Shown here: one piece after another, positions 1 through 10,131 of the stretch
Numbering within the stretch: the first letter of the stretch is position 1
Layout of the letters: each line of letters starts with the position of its first letter
From: Agapetus fuscipes
Taxonomy: Eukaryota; Arthropoda; Insecta; Trichoptera; Glossosomatidae
Assembly: GCA_951799405.1 (NCBI GenBank)
Contig: OX637356.1
Span: 11,369,229-11,433,228, forward strand
DNA: 64,000 nucleotides
Direction: 5' to 3'
Position numbers and translations under genes: made by a program
The notes under the pieces: model-generated
Told to the model about the DNA's origin: nothing
The model's database searches: none
Seen by the model: the letters and a program-made list of their open reading frames with translations, nothing else

Positions 1-12
1 TATTATCAATTT

Positions 13-135
13 ATCTTGGCGTAGGCCCCGGCCCACTTACCTGTTAAAATAAATAGGTTCGACTCGCTACATGTGACCTCTTCGGGGAGAAAGCGGCAAG
101 AAGTAACACTATATGTGTAGCTTAGAAACGTTTGT
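13..135 (+). mobile_element. SINE family B, 3' part only
   Basis: The segment matches the 3' half of family B: the TTACCTGT-AAATAAATAGGTT block, the block with CATGTGACC and CTTCGGGG, and the terminal ACACTATATGTGTAGCTTAG. The tRNA-like head is missing, either truncated or outside the window. Confidence 0.75.
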
Positions 136-229
136 ATCACCGTGATGATTTGTACTTTGAGTTCGGTGACAAGGGAAATAAATTTGGTACTTTTGCCAAA
201 CAACTGACTTTGGATTTTAAGTGGGCTGA

Positions 230-1012
230 CATTAACTGTTGATCTCTTTGATCAACTTGAAATAAGAAAGCGAGCTCTCTGTCATGTAGGAATTACAAAT
301 AAAAAATCTTCCACCATGTGGGATATTCCCCCCGCACTTGTTTAGACACACCCCCAACCAATCACAGTTAGAGAAAGTCGCTGAGCAAGAGAAAGTACTT
401 AAGTAAAATCTCAATCGCCTCACCAGCAGTCTGTGCCGGTATGCCGAGGTGCGCGGTGCGTGGTGTTTTCGCGTCCGATTTAGAAAATTTTAAATTTGCG
501 TGTTGTTAAGTTTTTTCAACACGTTTATTGAAAAGTTGAAGAGTGATATAAAATTAAAAAAGTGTAAACAATAAATCAAATTAAATTAAAAAATGTGTTA
601 AGAAAAAAATAATTCAATAAAATAAATTTACTGAACGTAATCAGAACAAAATTTGAATGAGTCGTGTGTTAACAAAGGCGGCGGTTTCGGCTTTTCTTGG
701 GAAACTAGTTCTCCGCCATTGATTATTTAACTATTCAATTATAACACGTGTTTTTCGTTAGTGTTATTTAAACAAAAGTGAGCAGTGCACCGTTTTCTTT
801 TTCATACAACTGAGCACCATCATGAGAAAGTGCGATATTAATATTTTTTATTTTAAAATAACACATAGGGCTATAAAATATTTTACATCCTTAATCAAAG
901 TGATCGGAATTAAGTGTGATTTACAATATTTTTAATGAATTACTTGAAATAAAGTATAGTGCCATGTGAAAGCCAAGATAGGAACAGCAGCCGGGAGCTT
1001 GCGCTAGCACAT
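230..1012 (+). promoter_or_regulatory. Possible promoter and non-coding first exon (5' UTR)
   Basis: This stretch shows none of the repeat families that fill the rest of the window. Around 430-480 there is a short CpG-containing patch (GGTGCGCGGTGCGTGGTG). It is followed by an AT-rich tract full of GTGTTAA and AAGTG words that resembles insect 5' UTRs. No long frame is present; the ATG at 962 is followed at once by TGA. A weak donor-like site (ACATGTAAAT) lies near 1010. If this is a first exon, much of the window could be a long first intron. This is inference only; no TATA box or clear initiator could be assigned. Confidence 0.22.
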
Positions 1013-1514
1013 GTAAATTACTATTTTCTAATACTCGCGTTAAGTATATATAGTGTGTTTCAGGGGCGGTTTCAGAATAATGTAAGTCATTTTGAATTTA
1101 TAAAATGTTTTTTTAACACATTTAACTTTTTGTGTTTTTTTATGTGTTGACATTTTTTTTATTTATATTTTGTATTGTTTGTTTATATTTTTTATTTTTT
1201 ATTATTTTCTTTTATGAAGGTTTTGTTAAGGAATTCTGTGCAGGAGGCTCACCACTTGTGAAAAACATTGGGCTCTATATCACCCGGAAGGATGGCGCAA
1301 ACGCATTGCTTCTGTTGTGGGGCGCTGCAAGAAAATGACGATTGATGTTGGTTTTAAATAAAAGCGGATTAAATTGAGAAGGGATCACAGATACTTGTAG
1401 ATCATTCCATAAACGGGAAGTTTAGAAAATGAATGAGTCATGAAAAGCCAAATTCTCATGGGTTTTAGGTGTGTATGTGTTTTTTGAAAAATTTTAAAGA
1501 AAGCCTTATATGGG

Positions 1515-1793
1515 CAGGCCCGGATTAAGGGCGGTTCTAGCTGTGCGACCGAACCAGAGCCCCTGCGTCCTAGAACCCCCCGGTACGTTGTAGAAAAATG
1601 TACTTCAAATAATTTTTAACGTAAATTTGTTTGAGGGCTCAGGTTTTTAAAACATTCACGACCACACCCTCTTTTTTCTTCGAGCTTACATTTTTTGGTT
1701 GGTGCGGGGAGGTGTTGGTAGAAGGGGATAGAGGATTGGGGCCCCCCTGACTGTTCCCACACCAGGGCTCCCAGTTGTCCTAAGCCAGGCCTG
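1515..1793. mobile_element. MITE with hAT-like inverted ends
   Basis: The left end CAGGCCCGGATTAAG and the reverse complement of the right end, CAGGCCTGGCTTAGG, match at 12 of 15 positions. The interior is more GC-rich than its surroundings and has no coding frame with a recognisable domain. The CAGGCC terminus suits hAT-type non-autonomous elements, but the flanks (TATATGGG and CGTACTTT) show no clear 8 bp duplication. The superfamily is therefore tentative. Confidence 0.5.
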
Positions 1794-1799
1794 CGTACT

Positions 1800-2290
1800 T
1801 TCATTAAAAATAATTATCTTAACGCAAAATCTTCAGAAACGACAGCAGCTGTCACTTTTCCCGCTTTTTTGTGCATTCAATTTTCATCACGTTCATGGAG
1901 TTCTATTAAATGGAGAGGGTATTTATTTGATTTAGTTCTAAACACTGTGTTCCATACAATCACTGAAATCTAATTTCGCCAGACTTTGTCCCTTGTTTTG
2001 TCTTGCTCGCACAACATACGTTTTTTTGTTGTTGTCCTTTTCTATCACGTTATGTGTCTCTACTCCGTCGTTAATTTATGTAAGCAGGTAATATTGCTTA
2101 GCAACGAATTGTTGATGTTATTTTCGTTGACAACATAATTTAGTGTTGTCAAAGGTTTTGACAATATCTGATACTTTTTAATGCTTCTGTTCCATAAACG
2201 TAAGAATTTTACTTAATGTTACATAATTACTTGTGAAAATTATTTCAATTACATCTTTTTAATTTAAAGTTTTTTCAATGATGTTAGGAG
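1800..2290. other. AT-rich intergenic DNA
   Basis: I see no repeat family, coding frame or strong hairpin here. The sequence runs from the MITE on the left to the TA target of the pogo-like element on the right. Confidence 0.5.
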
Positions 2291-2292
2291 TA

Positions 2293-3493
2293 GGGGCAAG
2301 TGGTGTACCTATGGACACGCCGTTTTTTTTTCGACTTAATATTTTTTTTCTCGCAAGTTAAGAAAGGTAGAGAGAAGATTGTTTATGTTACGTATTCATT
2401 GTCTAATTGTGCATAACTAACTTATTTTTAGTTTTGTATAATATTGACCTGTTTTGTGTTACGACCTTTCCCCCAAAAATCGCATTTTTGTCCAGAGGTA
2501 CACTTATGGGTGTGTACCTGTGGACAGGGGTAAGTGTACCTTGGGACAGCATGTGTACCTCTGGACATCAAAAAAATTAAGTAGTTTAAAAATGATTAAA
2601 CATAGTATTATTTTATATTTTATTGGTGATAAAATTGCACAAACTTATTATTATAAAAATGTCAACAAAACATTTTGATAGCGATTATTAAAAACACATA
2701 ATATATATTGTTAGAAGAACCTACCTTATAACAACAAATAATATTAAAAATATTTTTTATTTTCCATGTAGAACTCATTCATCTCTCCGGAATCGTATGA
2801 ATCTGATCCAAAAACACCTTTATCCAAACGCTGCATTTTATGAAAAGTGTGAGGATGCAAAGTTAAAATGAAAACTCTCGATTCTTTTGCTTTTTCGAAA
2901 ACTTGTATATTTATATGGGAATCGTGGTTATCCATGATTAGGAAAATTTGATCACTTTTTCAAGGTATCACATGAGCAACTTTGATTCGTTTGACCAACT
3001 AAAAGATGGATATAAAAATAAATTAGAATAGTCTAACAAGCATTTTATTTTAAGTTGAGTACCGGTGGACACAAGGCGTGTACCTTTGGACGTCCATAGG
3101 TACACGCAAAAATATGTCCAGAGGTACACAAATGATACTAAATTAAAACATCAACTGACATTTAATTTTGAGGTTCAAAATAAGGCAAATGAATGCTCTA
3201 TCGTTTTAAGCACTCCCTAAACCCTAAATTGGTATTTTCATTTGACTAAAATATTTCATAATCACACCATGAAAACTGTTTAAAAATGCATAAAAACTAA
3301 CTTTTTGTTGCTGAAAACTTGAATTGTAAAAAACGGGCACGTGTTGTAGGGGATGACAAGTTACACACAATAATATTTAGAGCTATCAAAAATGTAATAT
3401 CCCCGTTTATGTGAGGATTTTTAATCTTCTGTATTTCCAGAGATATGATGGTGTCCAAAGGTACACAGCGTCCAGAGGTACACCACTTGCCCC
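2293..3493 (-). mobile_element. Decayed pogo-like (Tc1/mariner superfamily) DNA transposon
   Basis: The element is bounded by perfect inverted ends: GGGGCAAGTGGTGTACCT on the left and its reverse complement on the right. It is flanked by TA on both sides (2291-2292 and 3494-3495), the target duplication typical of Tc1/mariner/pogo elements. On the minus strand at 2744-2935 a remnant of the DDE transposase survives, with the DNHDSH motif followed by a PHTFHKMQRLDKGVFG block. The latter corresponds to the PHTSHxLQPLDxxVFG signature of pogo/jerky-type transposases. The frame is broken by a stop upstream, and the N-terminal DNA-binding and early catalytic regions are absent, so the element is non-autonomous. 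Confidence 0.8.
2744..2971 (-). pseudogene. pogo-type transposase fragment (DDE_1 domain)
   Basis: Reading the minus strand from about 2971, the translation runs through IFLIMDNHDSH and continues to a hydrophobic PHT-H block and VFG. The aspartate in DNHDSH is the second catalytic acidic residue of pogo-family DDE transposases. A stop codon lies a few residues upstream, and the frame ends at 2744 without the C-terminal tail. About 75 codons remain of a protein that is normally several hundred residues. Confidence 0.75.
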
Positions 3494-3499
3494 TAATAC

Positions 3500-4520
3500 A
3501 TATAGAAGACAAAGTAAAAAAAATGTTCTTTTGAATCCAATTTCTTTGAAATATAAAAGGATAAATGAAACAAAAAGTGTAGGGTAGAAATTGAAATTTT
3601 GAATTTTGAAATACAGACCACTTCAAATACATACATTTCACAAAAAAAAATGTTCTCACGTGACGGTATCAGATACTATATTTTATCATCATCACATCTC
3701 TATCACTAAAAATGGCCGACGGTTTGACAGCGGGGCTATTGTTTTGTGGCTAAAGGCATCGGCAGATAAAATATCAATTGAATTTACTTAAATATTAATA
3801 TTCACTGGTAATTACGAGTGAAAAGTTACTCCAGATTTTTTATTACAATTTCTCGTATTGTTTGTGCATTTGGAAAATGTGTGGCTTGGCATTTTGATGA
3901 TTTTTCTTTCCAGTTAGGAAACACACCTGTTAATAGTTGGAAGGTTACCGATAGACTGAATTTGGATTTTTTTATGATGAGTGGGGTAGCGCATTTCTAA
4001 TTCACAAAGGATTGCTTTCTCAGCCCATCTCCTTACAAATCCATGATCACGTTAGCCATAAACAAAAGCATGGACAATGAAGGCATTCAAATTTCGAACG
4101 ATATACCTATCAAAATTTAATTATTCCTTAGAATATACCTACCTACACGTTTCGCGCAGTAATTTATTACACTTCAAGTTACATTATTTAGGATAATTTA
4201 ATATCCCTCGATGCATCCATCTTTTGTAAAGCTGGAACTGCAGAATTATGCACAATTTGCTACAAGGGCACTTTCCGATTGTAATGCATCCCATTCGTAA
4301 CATTCGCGGTGTTGGGAAATTTTATATATTGTTATGGCTCTTCCTCAGGTCAATGCTCAAATCTCACACAGACGATATCGTGGTGGGGAAAATGTGCAAG
4401 GTTAAATACGATAGTTTTATTTGAAGATTATAATATTAGAAATCGTTTCCTTGAAGATTAGAAATCAATTCAATTGAGTGAAATGAAATTCTGTAGATAT
4501 TTATTATCAATTATTTTTCA
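3500..4520. other. Intergenic DNA without recognised features
   Basis: The stretch is AT-rich and shows no family A-D sequence. The short frames at 3297-3659 and 3818-4000 have no recognisable domain and low-complexity composition, and I do not call them. Confidence 0.5.
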
Positions 4521-4524
4521 AGCA

Positions 4525-4742
4525 TTAGGTTGGCGTGAGGCTGATCCCCCGTGCTGTAAAATTTTGGTTCACCTTTGGTAATGCCACCCCAGTTTCAAAG
4601 AAAGGTGGTAGGATTTGTAAAGTGCATGCTCATATGATGTTTGTTTTTTTTTATATATTGTATGTACCTACACATGCAGCATGTGTAAGCGTGAACTTGT
4701 ATGTACTTGCTTTTGGGCATGCATTTCATAATGAGCCTTCTA
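4525..4742 (+). mobile_element. SINE-like family A copy, diverged
   Basis: It begins with GGTTGGCGTGAGGCTGA and keeps the CACATGCAGCATGTGTAAGCG block and the GGGCATGCATTT block. It lacks the usual GATTATA tail. A short minus-strand family A end (TATAATC-GTTGCAAAGGTATA) follows directly at 4741-4775. Confidence 0.75.
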
Positions 4743-4795
4743 TAATCATCTGAGTTGCAAAGGTATATTTACATTTAAAATCTAAAACTTATATT

Positions 4796-5345
4796 ATTCC
4801 TTGACTTATAGATTGGTATGAAGCTGACCACCCATACTGTAAATAATGGTTCAAATTGCCAATGTCACCACAGTTTCAGGGAAGGTCGGCAAGAGTTGCA
4901 GGGCTTATGTTCATTTGAGATTGGGTTTTTATATTGTAGGTCCACATGCGGCATGTGTGAGCGCGAAATTATACATGTCGGTGTTATGGCCGAGAGGGCC
5001 AAGAGGCCGATCTTACTGGAGTATTTGGAATGTAAAAATGTTTGTACGTCCCCGCTTGGGTCACTTGACCATAACTTTGACCCTGGTTCAACAGATGTTA
5101 TTGGGTAATTATTAATTAACAATTCATTAATATAAACAATAATGAATTATTAATTGATGATATAAATACCTGTTTCTGGCCAGGCAGAATAGGTTGGTGA
5201 ATTGGATTCCTCTTCACAAATTCATTTAAAAAAAAAGAAAAAAAAGAAAAAAAATATGTCTGCTTGTGGGAATGCGTTTAATATGAATCTTAAATGAAAC
5301 ATATCTTTGCAGCTTAGATTTATATTTAGATTTAGATTTAGATAT
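4796..5345 (+). mobile_element. SINE family A copy split by a SINE D
   Basis: The 5' part (4796-4979) stops after TTATACATGTC. The 3' part resumes at about 5256 with ATGTCTGCTTGTGGG and ends in repeats of TTTAGAT. The interruption is the plus-strand family D copy at 4980-5255, and ATGTC on both sides is a plausible target duplication. The long frames at 4818-5108 and 4846-5115 are chance frames through this repeat. Confidence 0.85.
4980..5255 (+). mobile_element. SINE family D, tRNA-headed, full length
   Basis: The head GTGTTATGGCCGAGAGGGCC has the layout of a type II tRNA (Ser/Leu-like) A box, and CCCCGCTTGGGTC marks a decayed B-box region. The body holds CTTTGACCCTGGTTCAACAG, an AT-rich imperfect palindrome of TTAATTA and TTCATTA words, CTGGCCAGGCAGAATAGG, and the conserved 3' end GGTTGGTGAATTG with CCTCTTCACAAAT. 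An A-rich tail of about 30 bp follows. Pol III transcription and LINE-dependent spread are inferred from the family type. Confidence 0.8.
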
Positions 5346-5490
5346 TTAATGCATGCCCACCTACAGCACGCGTAATATCACGCTTATAGATAAAAATGCT
5401 GCTTGTGTAGGTACTTACAAGTTAAAAAAACAAACCTGAAATGAACATAAGCCCTGCATTTTTTGCCGACGTTCCCTGAAACAGAAATAT
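5346..5490 (-). mobile_element. SINE-like family A fragment
   Basis: On the minus strand it matches the middle of family A (TTCAGGGAACGTCGGC, then GCGTGATATTACGCG, then GGGCATGC). It is truncated at the family start, just past the CTGTTTCAGGG block. Confidence 0.65.
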
Positions 5491-5914
5491 CAATTATTTT
5501 AAAATTTATCTAAGTCAACTTGACATTGGCGCCCTTGCTCTCCACGGAAATTCGCCTCAAAGAAGAAGAAAAAGCAAAATCTAGGAAAAATTTAATATAC
5601 TCACCGCACACATTGGTGACAATAAAAAAAAAAACAACTATTGAAAGATGCAACTATTTTTGGCACACATCCCCTTAAAATATAATACTACTACATACAA
5701 AGGTTGATAGACCTATCGTGAGAAAACAGAATGTCACCCCCCCAGAACTTGTTTGGCCTATCAACCATAAAGTTTATTTAAAAAAAGTAATACGCGATAA
5801 TGTGACAGATGTTTTTATATTTTTTCAAAATAAATTTCCAGTTCTTACAAGACACCTCATACAAACATTGTTGTTTTGATAGGACTGGGGACAACTACGC
5901 TCCAAAGTATTTAT

Positions 5915-6152
5915 CTATAATCTATAATCTAAGTTGCAAGGATATATTCATTTAAAGCTCTCGGATGTATGCCCACAAACCAACACGTGTAGTTCGCGCT
6001 TACAAATGCTGAATGTGTACTTACAAATAAAATCCAAACCTCAAATGAGCACAAGCCCCACAACTTTTGCCGACCTTCCCTGACACAGGGGTGACATAGG
6101 CAAAGTGAACCATTTTTTACAGTATGGGTGGTCAGCCTCGTACCAACCTATT
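5915..6152 (-). mobile_element. SINE-like family A, subtype 2, near complete
   Basis: It runs from a doubled TCTATAATC tail to the family start (GGTTGGTACGAGGCTGACC on the minus strand). It belongs to the subtype with AAGTTGTGGGGCTT and CATTCAGCATTTGTAAGCG. The frame at 6105-6341 starts within it by chance. Confidence 0.85.
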
Positions 6153-6154
6153 TA

Positions 6155-6620
6155 TCAATCCCGCAAATTAGCTTCTACATCTCTATATGATAACTCAATA
6201 GTTGGATATAAGACAAACAAGCACTGTGGGGACGATGTGTGTAAATCACAGATGCACGCTTTTGGACGGCGCGGCGTAATATGGATGTTCCAGACGCTTT
6301 TATGGTCGCTTACCGCAGCCATGCTCTCTGCCAAAACGTAAACGAGAACGTAAATCTCTATTTGTGCCATTCACGGCCAAAACGTGAACGTCAATGTGTA
6401 ATATTCTATTCCTGCTATTCGCTGCCAAAATATAATAGATTTTCTTCAAGAGAAATGTGCTATTTTTAACTGGGTAGTGGCTACCTATCTTCAAAAATTA
6501 AATGTAAAATAGAGTGGAAAGTATAGAGTCTAAAAGGTGTAAATCTAGATGTGTGTGGTTTAAATAAAAAAAGGTACAATTTTATTGATTGTAAAGGCAT
6601 TCACTTTGTAATCGTTCATC
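6155..6620. other. Intergenic DNA, no gene
   Basis: A piece near 6190-6240 (ATAAGACAAACAAGCACTG and GGGGACGA) matches the end of the dispersed family E found near 17590 and 28530. At 6300-6430, GCCAAAACGTAAACG-type words recur several times, but no gene is visible. Confidence 0.45.
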
Positions 6621-6622
6621 AT

Positions 6623-6810
6623 TAAGGATAAAAGAAAAATAGCTTTGTTTTTGATTACGTGAGTAGGTATATATATTTTTATACCCCAACCGGTTTCGCA
6701 AACATCCGTTTGCTAGTATTAATTTAACCACCCGAGGATGCAAACGGATGTTTGCGAAACCGGTATATATACTCACGTAATCGAAAACAAAGCTGTTTTT
6801 CTTTATCCTT
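6623..6810. mobile_element. Foldback element with a hammerhead-like core
   Basis: Outer arms AAGGATAAAAGAAAAATAGC and the complementary GCTGTTTTTCTTTATCCTT continue inward through TTACGTGAGTA and TACTCACGTAA. Inner arms pair ACCGGTTTCGCAAACATCCG with its complement. The plus strand at 6732-6765 reads CCGAGGA, hairpin GCAAAC-GGAT-GTTTGC, GAAA, CCGG, TA, which is a hammerhead-like order. The upstream flank (TTTTATTGATTGTAAAGGCA) recurs near 23655, 46660 and 58165. The frame at 6582-6776 is a shadow of the hairpin. Confidence 0.65.
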
Positions 6811-6892
6811 AAAAAAAAGGTAATTTAAAGGAAACACAGGAAATCATCTATTTATCTAATCTTAATACAAATCCTGGATTTGATGCTATACG

Positions 6893-6958
6893 ACTCAGTA
6901 TGAAAAATGTGATGGATATGAATGAACTGAAACAGGTATGCAAGGATAGGAAAAATTA
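6893..6958 (+). pseudogene. LINE C-terminal fragment (VMDMNELKQVCKD)
   Basis: The plus strand encodes VMDMNELKQVCKDRKN, which matches the C-terminal block seen in the LINE pieces at 21180-21690 and 28605-28700. Only about 20 codons remain. Confidence 0.55.
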
Positions 6959-6971
6959 ACTAAGACCCAAG

Positions 6972-7262
6972 TAAGCTGAAATAGTGTACCTTTTGCCACT
7001 TAATCCTTAAAGGGGTTGAATGTGCCGGGTTGAACCTATTCGTATTCATAAGTAAGGAGAGCGGCCTTTTAAGCAAACCATTGCAATTGAAGTGAGGGTT
7101 TCCCAGCTCCTGAGGGGACTGGTTCTCATTTATTTTGAAGGCTGAGTAAGCCTCCACGGTATTTTATTATTGAGTTTGAAAAAAAAAACACTTCTGAATT
7201 GCGCGATGGGATTCAAACCCGAGCTCTCGCCGTAGAATGCAAGCACCTACCAACGATGAACT
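6972..7262 (-). mobile_element. SINE family B, near complete
   Basis: The minus strand shows a decayed head with GAGCTCGGGTTTGAATCCC as B box. The GAAACCCTCACTTCAATTG block follows, and the 3' AAGGTACACTATTTC. The head has changes in the A box, so it is probably not transcribable. Confidence 0.8.
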
Positions 7263-7368
7263 ATTGATCGGACTTAAAGTTTCAATTTAATCTGAATGTT
7301 TGTTAATTCTACACTTAACAACAACAAGTAATTGTCCATTGCTTAAGAATATATTTTGTGACTGAATT

Positions 7369-7447
7369 AATGGGTGGGCATGAAACTAGCCTCATATGCT
7401 GTAAAAATTTGGTTTACTTTCCTAACGCTACTCCTGTTTCAGGGAAA
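7369..7447 (+). mobile_element. SINE-like family A, 5' fragment
   Basis: It keeps ATGAAACTAGCCTCATATG, the CTGTAAAAATTTGGTTTAC block and CCTGTTTCAGGG, then ends. Confidence 0.55.
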
Positions 7448-8137
7448 ATATAACAGCTTAGAATTATTAAAAAAAAGAGCAGTAGAAGAACAATAAATCT
7501 TTTAAAAACGAGTTCTTCTCTTAATAAATTTTATAAGTAAAAATCAAATGAGAAATAAAACCATTAATTTATTCAACAAATGTCTCTGGGGATAACATTG
7601 AAGGACTAATAGACAAGGTTTTCCTGTTCATTTGACTTTTTGTTCGTAATCCAAAAACACTCTGTACCCCAAGTATGATACCTTACGTTAAAACTCAACC
7701 ATAGCGTGTTGAAACAGCATTTCTAATGGGCGTTTTAGTTTCTTTAAATTTCTAGTGAAACCTCAAGTTTTAGACATTCGGCACTGCACACAATTTCAAA
7801 GCCACGTAGAGTCTTTCATGCAAGCTAATGCGAGATCGCATACAAAGCGTCAATGTCGCGAGAGTAAGTTGAGCTCTATAATGTCCCCTATCGTGTCACG
7901 ACAAATCTGTCGGATACAACTCGTCCATTGACAATTCGGTCACACAACAGTTCGTCCACACGACTTTTGGGTTACAGAAAACCTGACACAGATAATTGAT
8001 CCACAGACACATCGGTCCCGGATAATTCGTCTACACGATTTTTCGAGCAATGACATTTCAGTCACATTAACAGACAGCTCCATCACGGAAAACTTGCTTT
8101 ATAAAAATCCTTTGTAATTAAATTTAGCTTTGCAATT

Positions 8138-8431
8138 AAATGACCGGTCGTAGTATAGTGGTTTTAATACTTCAGACTCATGATTGAAAGGTATTGGGTT
8201 CGAATCCCGGCGGAGCACTAAACATATAACATTTATATTTTCAAATTTGTTTTTCGCTGGGTTGAAAAATTCATTAGCCTTTATCAATGACCGGTCACCA
8301 AAGGTCCATCCAGCCTTACAGCAGCTGGATCTTGCTTGAGAATTGACGCTTTCTACAGCGACGACCAAGCTCGCATAGGGCTCTTGAGGTGTGATACACA
8401 CAAAAACAGCGCTCCCCAAATAAATCAGCCT
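8138..8431 (+). mobile_element. SINE family C inside the FB1 loop
   Basis: A tRNA-like head (ACCGGTCGTAGTATAGTGG, then GGGTTCGAATCCCGGCGG as B box) is followed by the GCTGGGTTGAAAAATTCAT block. Next come GGTCCATCCAGCCTTACAGC and the shared LINE-like tail GGCTCTTGAGGTGTGATAC. The tail is TAATC repeats joined directly to the next repeat. Confidence 0.85.
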
Positions 8432-8683
8432 AATCTAATCTAATCTAAGCTGCAAAGATATATATCATTTAAGATTTATATTAAATGCATTTCCACAAGC
8501 AGATATGTATAATTTTGCGCTAACACATGCCGTATGTAAACCTACAATATAAAAACCCAATCTCAAATGAACATAAGCCTTGCAACTCTTGCCGTCCTTC
8601 CCTGAAACAGGGGTGAAATTGGCAAAGTGAACCATTTTTTACAGTATGGGTGGTCAGCCGCATAACAACCTATAAGTCAAGGA
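8431..8683 (-). mobile_element. SINE-like family A, complete, inside FB1
   Basis: The whole unit is present on the minus strand, from GGTTGTTATGCGGCTGACC to the AATCTA tail. It abuts the SINE C tail with no unique DNA between them. Confidence 0.85.
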
Positions 8684-9299
8684 ACTAACTTTAGTTTTAA
8701 TCAATTATACTTTTCTATGATGGAGCTGTCTGTGGAACTATGTATATTGTATGTGATCGAAATATCGCTGACTGAAAATTCGCGTGTTCGAACTGTCGTG
8801 TGACAAAATTGCCCGTGACCGATGTGTATGTGGACGAGTTATTTGTGACTGAAATGTCGTTAAGCGAAAAGTCGTATGGCATCATTTGACCAATTTTTCC
8901 ATGGATAAGCTGTATGTGGATGAGTTGCTTGTGCGAAGTTGTCTGGGACTGAAAAATTGGATGGAAGAACTATCATGTGACCGATTCGTCCATTGCCTAT
9001 ATGACTGTGGGCGAATAGTCTGTGACCGAAGTGTCGTGGAATCGTCCCCTCTCCATCACTTTAACAAAAGATTAAAGATCTCCGGAGCAAGAGTTGAAGA
9101 GCATCTGAAACCTGGACCCTGACCTGGCTTGTGACAGAATGTTAGTCTTGTGCAAGAGAAAGCTTGAGTAATGCTGCCGTTAAAATCTACAGCGTTGGAT
9201 TTTGGAAGCACCGACATTAGCTTTCCATGAATGTATTCAATTTGCACAAATCGAAGGATCTTGAATTTCTTTTTTGAATAAGTACTACCGAGCGTTGTA

Positions 9300-9372
9300 G
9301 GTTGTAAAATAGATTTGTGAAGAGGAATGCAGTCTCCGACGTGTTTTGCGTGGACAGAGACTGGGATTAACA
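9300..9372 (-). mobile_element. SINE family D, 3' end fragment
   Basis: ATAGATTTGTGAAGAGGAATG matches the conserved D terminus. The rest (GTTTTGCGTGGACAGAGACTG) is diverged. Confidence 0.5.
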
Positions 9373-9379
9373 TTATTAA

Positions 9380-9461
9380 TTCTATATATAATCTTTAAAA
9401 TCTAATTTGCAAAGATATATCAACATTTAAAATTCCCACAAGCAGACACGTATAAGTTGGA
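9380..9461 (-). mobile_element. SINE-like family A, 3' end fragment
   Basis: On the minus strand it keeps CCAACTTATACGTGTCTGC, the GGGAATTTTAAATG block and a TATATAGA tail. Confidence 0.6.
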
Positions 9462-10100
9462 GAATTGGAGAATCAAATAATGAGTGGATAATTTTGAAAA
9501 GAGTCAGTAAATCACTGATAGTACACCTTCCCGAGAGGTCACTAAGTCACTCTTGATAATGACCTGAATATTGAAGGTCGAAAGTACTTGAGGTAGAAAA
9601 TATTATTGTGAAAATAAAACTACGTTTTTGAAAACAATAATTTTGTTTTAAATAAAATGAATTTTCACTGTGTGAATACACAAACCCTACAAAATCTAAG
9701 GTCACTAAGGTTCAAAAAAGAGTTAAGATACGTGTGTTCAAAGGCGGATGAAGTCATATGAAGCCTAAAATTAATTAATTTTAAAAACTTTACATATATT
9801 CTTCCGATGCGAAAATAATGTTATTTTTTGTAATCTGCGCCAAAATGAAAAAAAATATACTTCTTTATTTTCTTCTGAAATATGCAGTATGTAAATGCTT
9901 CGAAGACCTGTTATTCTCAGAAGTAACAAATGAGGTTATTCTACAGATTTTAGATTTTATGAACCACAGTCAAAGTGTTGAAAAACCTTTGCTTTTTTTA
10001 AGGGAACAATGTTTCGTTTTTTTTTATAAAACTTCTTGTAACCGATAGGAGATTCAATATCCCGACCAAGTTTTGTAAAATAGAAAACAAATAGAGGTTT
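9460..10100. repeat. Repeat unit shared with 11700-11850, otherwise unannotated
   Basis: 9550-9705 is repeated at 11700-11850, including the words AAAATGAATTTTCACTGTGTG and ACACAAACCCTACAAAATCT. The frame at 9818-10048 has no recognisable domain, and I do not call it a gene. Confidence 0.55.
9553..9592 (+). ncRNA. Hammerhead ribozyme-like motif, copy 1
   Basis: The order is TTGATAA (9553-9559), hairpin GACCT...AGGTC (9561-9579), GAAA (9580-9583), the 4 bp palindrome GTAC and then TT. The core word differs from the canonical CTGATGA at two positions. A near-identical copy lies at 11704 with the same flanking DNA, so the unit is a repeat. Similar motifs are known in Penelope-like retroelement terminal repeats. 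Activity is not shown. Confidence 0.4.
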
Positions 10101-10131
10101 TCCTTCCTGGATACGAAAAGCCCGGGACTTT

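Larger units (their letters stand above)
7892..9043. mobile_element. Foldback-like element FB1 (Mutator/FB type)
   Basis: Both ends carry CACGACA in inverted orientation (7897-7904 and 9032-9038), each preceded by five bases. They are flanked by GTCCCCTAT (7883-7891) and GTCCCCTCT (9044-9052), an 8/9 direct repeat. The arms (to about 8095 and from about 8712) are not simple inverted repeats. They are strings of related 14-17 bp words such as TCGTCCA-, ACAATTCGGTCAC, GTGACCGAAATGTCG and GTGTGACAAAATTG. The 9 bp duplication and subrepeat-built arms match the Foldback/Mutator-like class known from Drosophila FB elements. The loop holds a SINE C and a family A copy. No transposase is visible. Confidence 0.75.

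Noticed and set aside
3297..3659. 120-codon minus-strand frame across the pogo element's end
   Set aside because: It crosses the transposon boundary and the target TA, and has no domain, so it is chance.
9818..10048. 76-codon plus-strand frame
   Set aside because: Low-complexity AT-rich translation without any recognisable motif.
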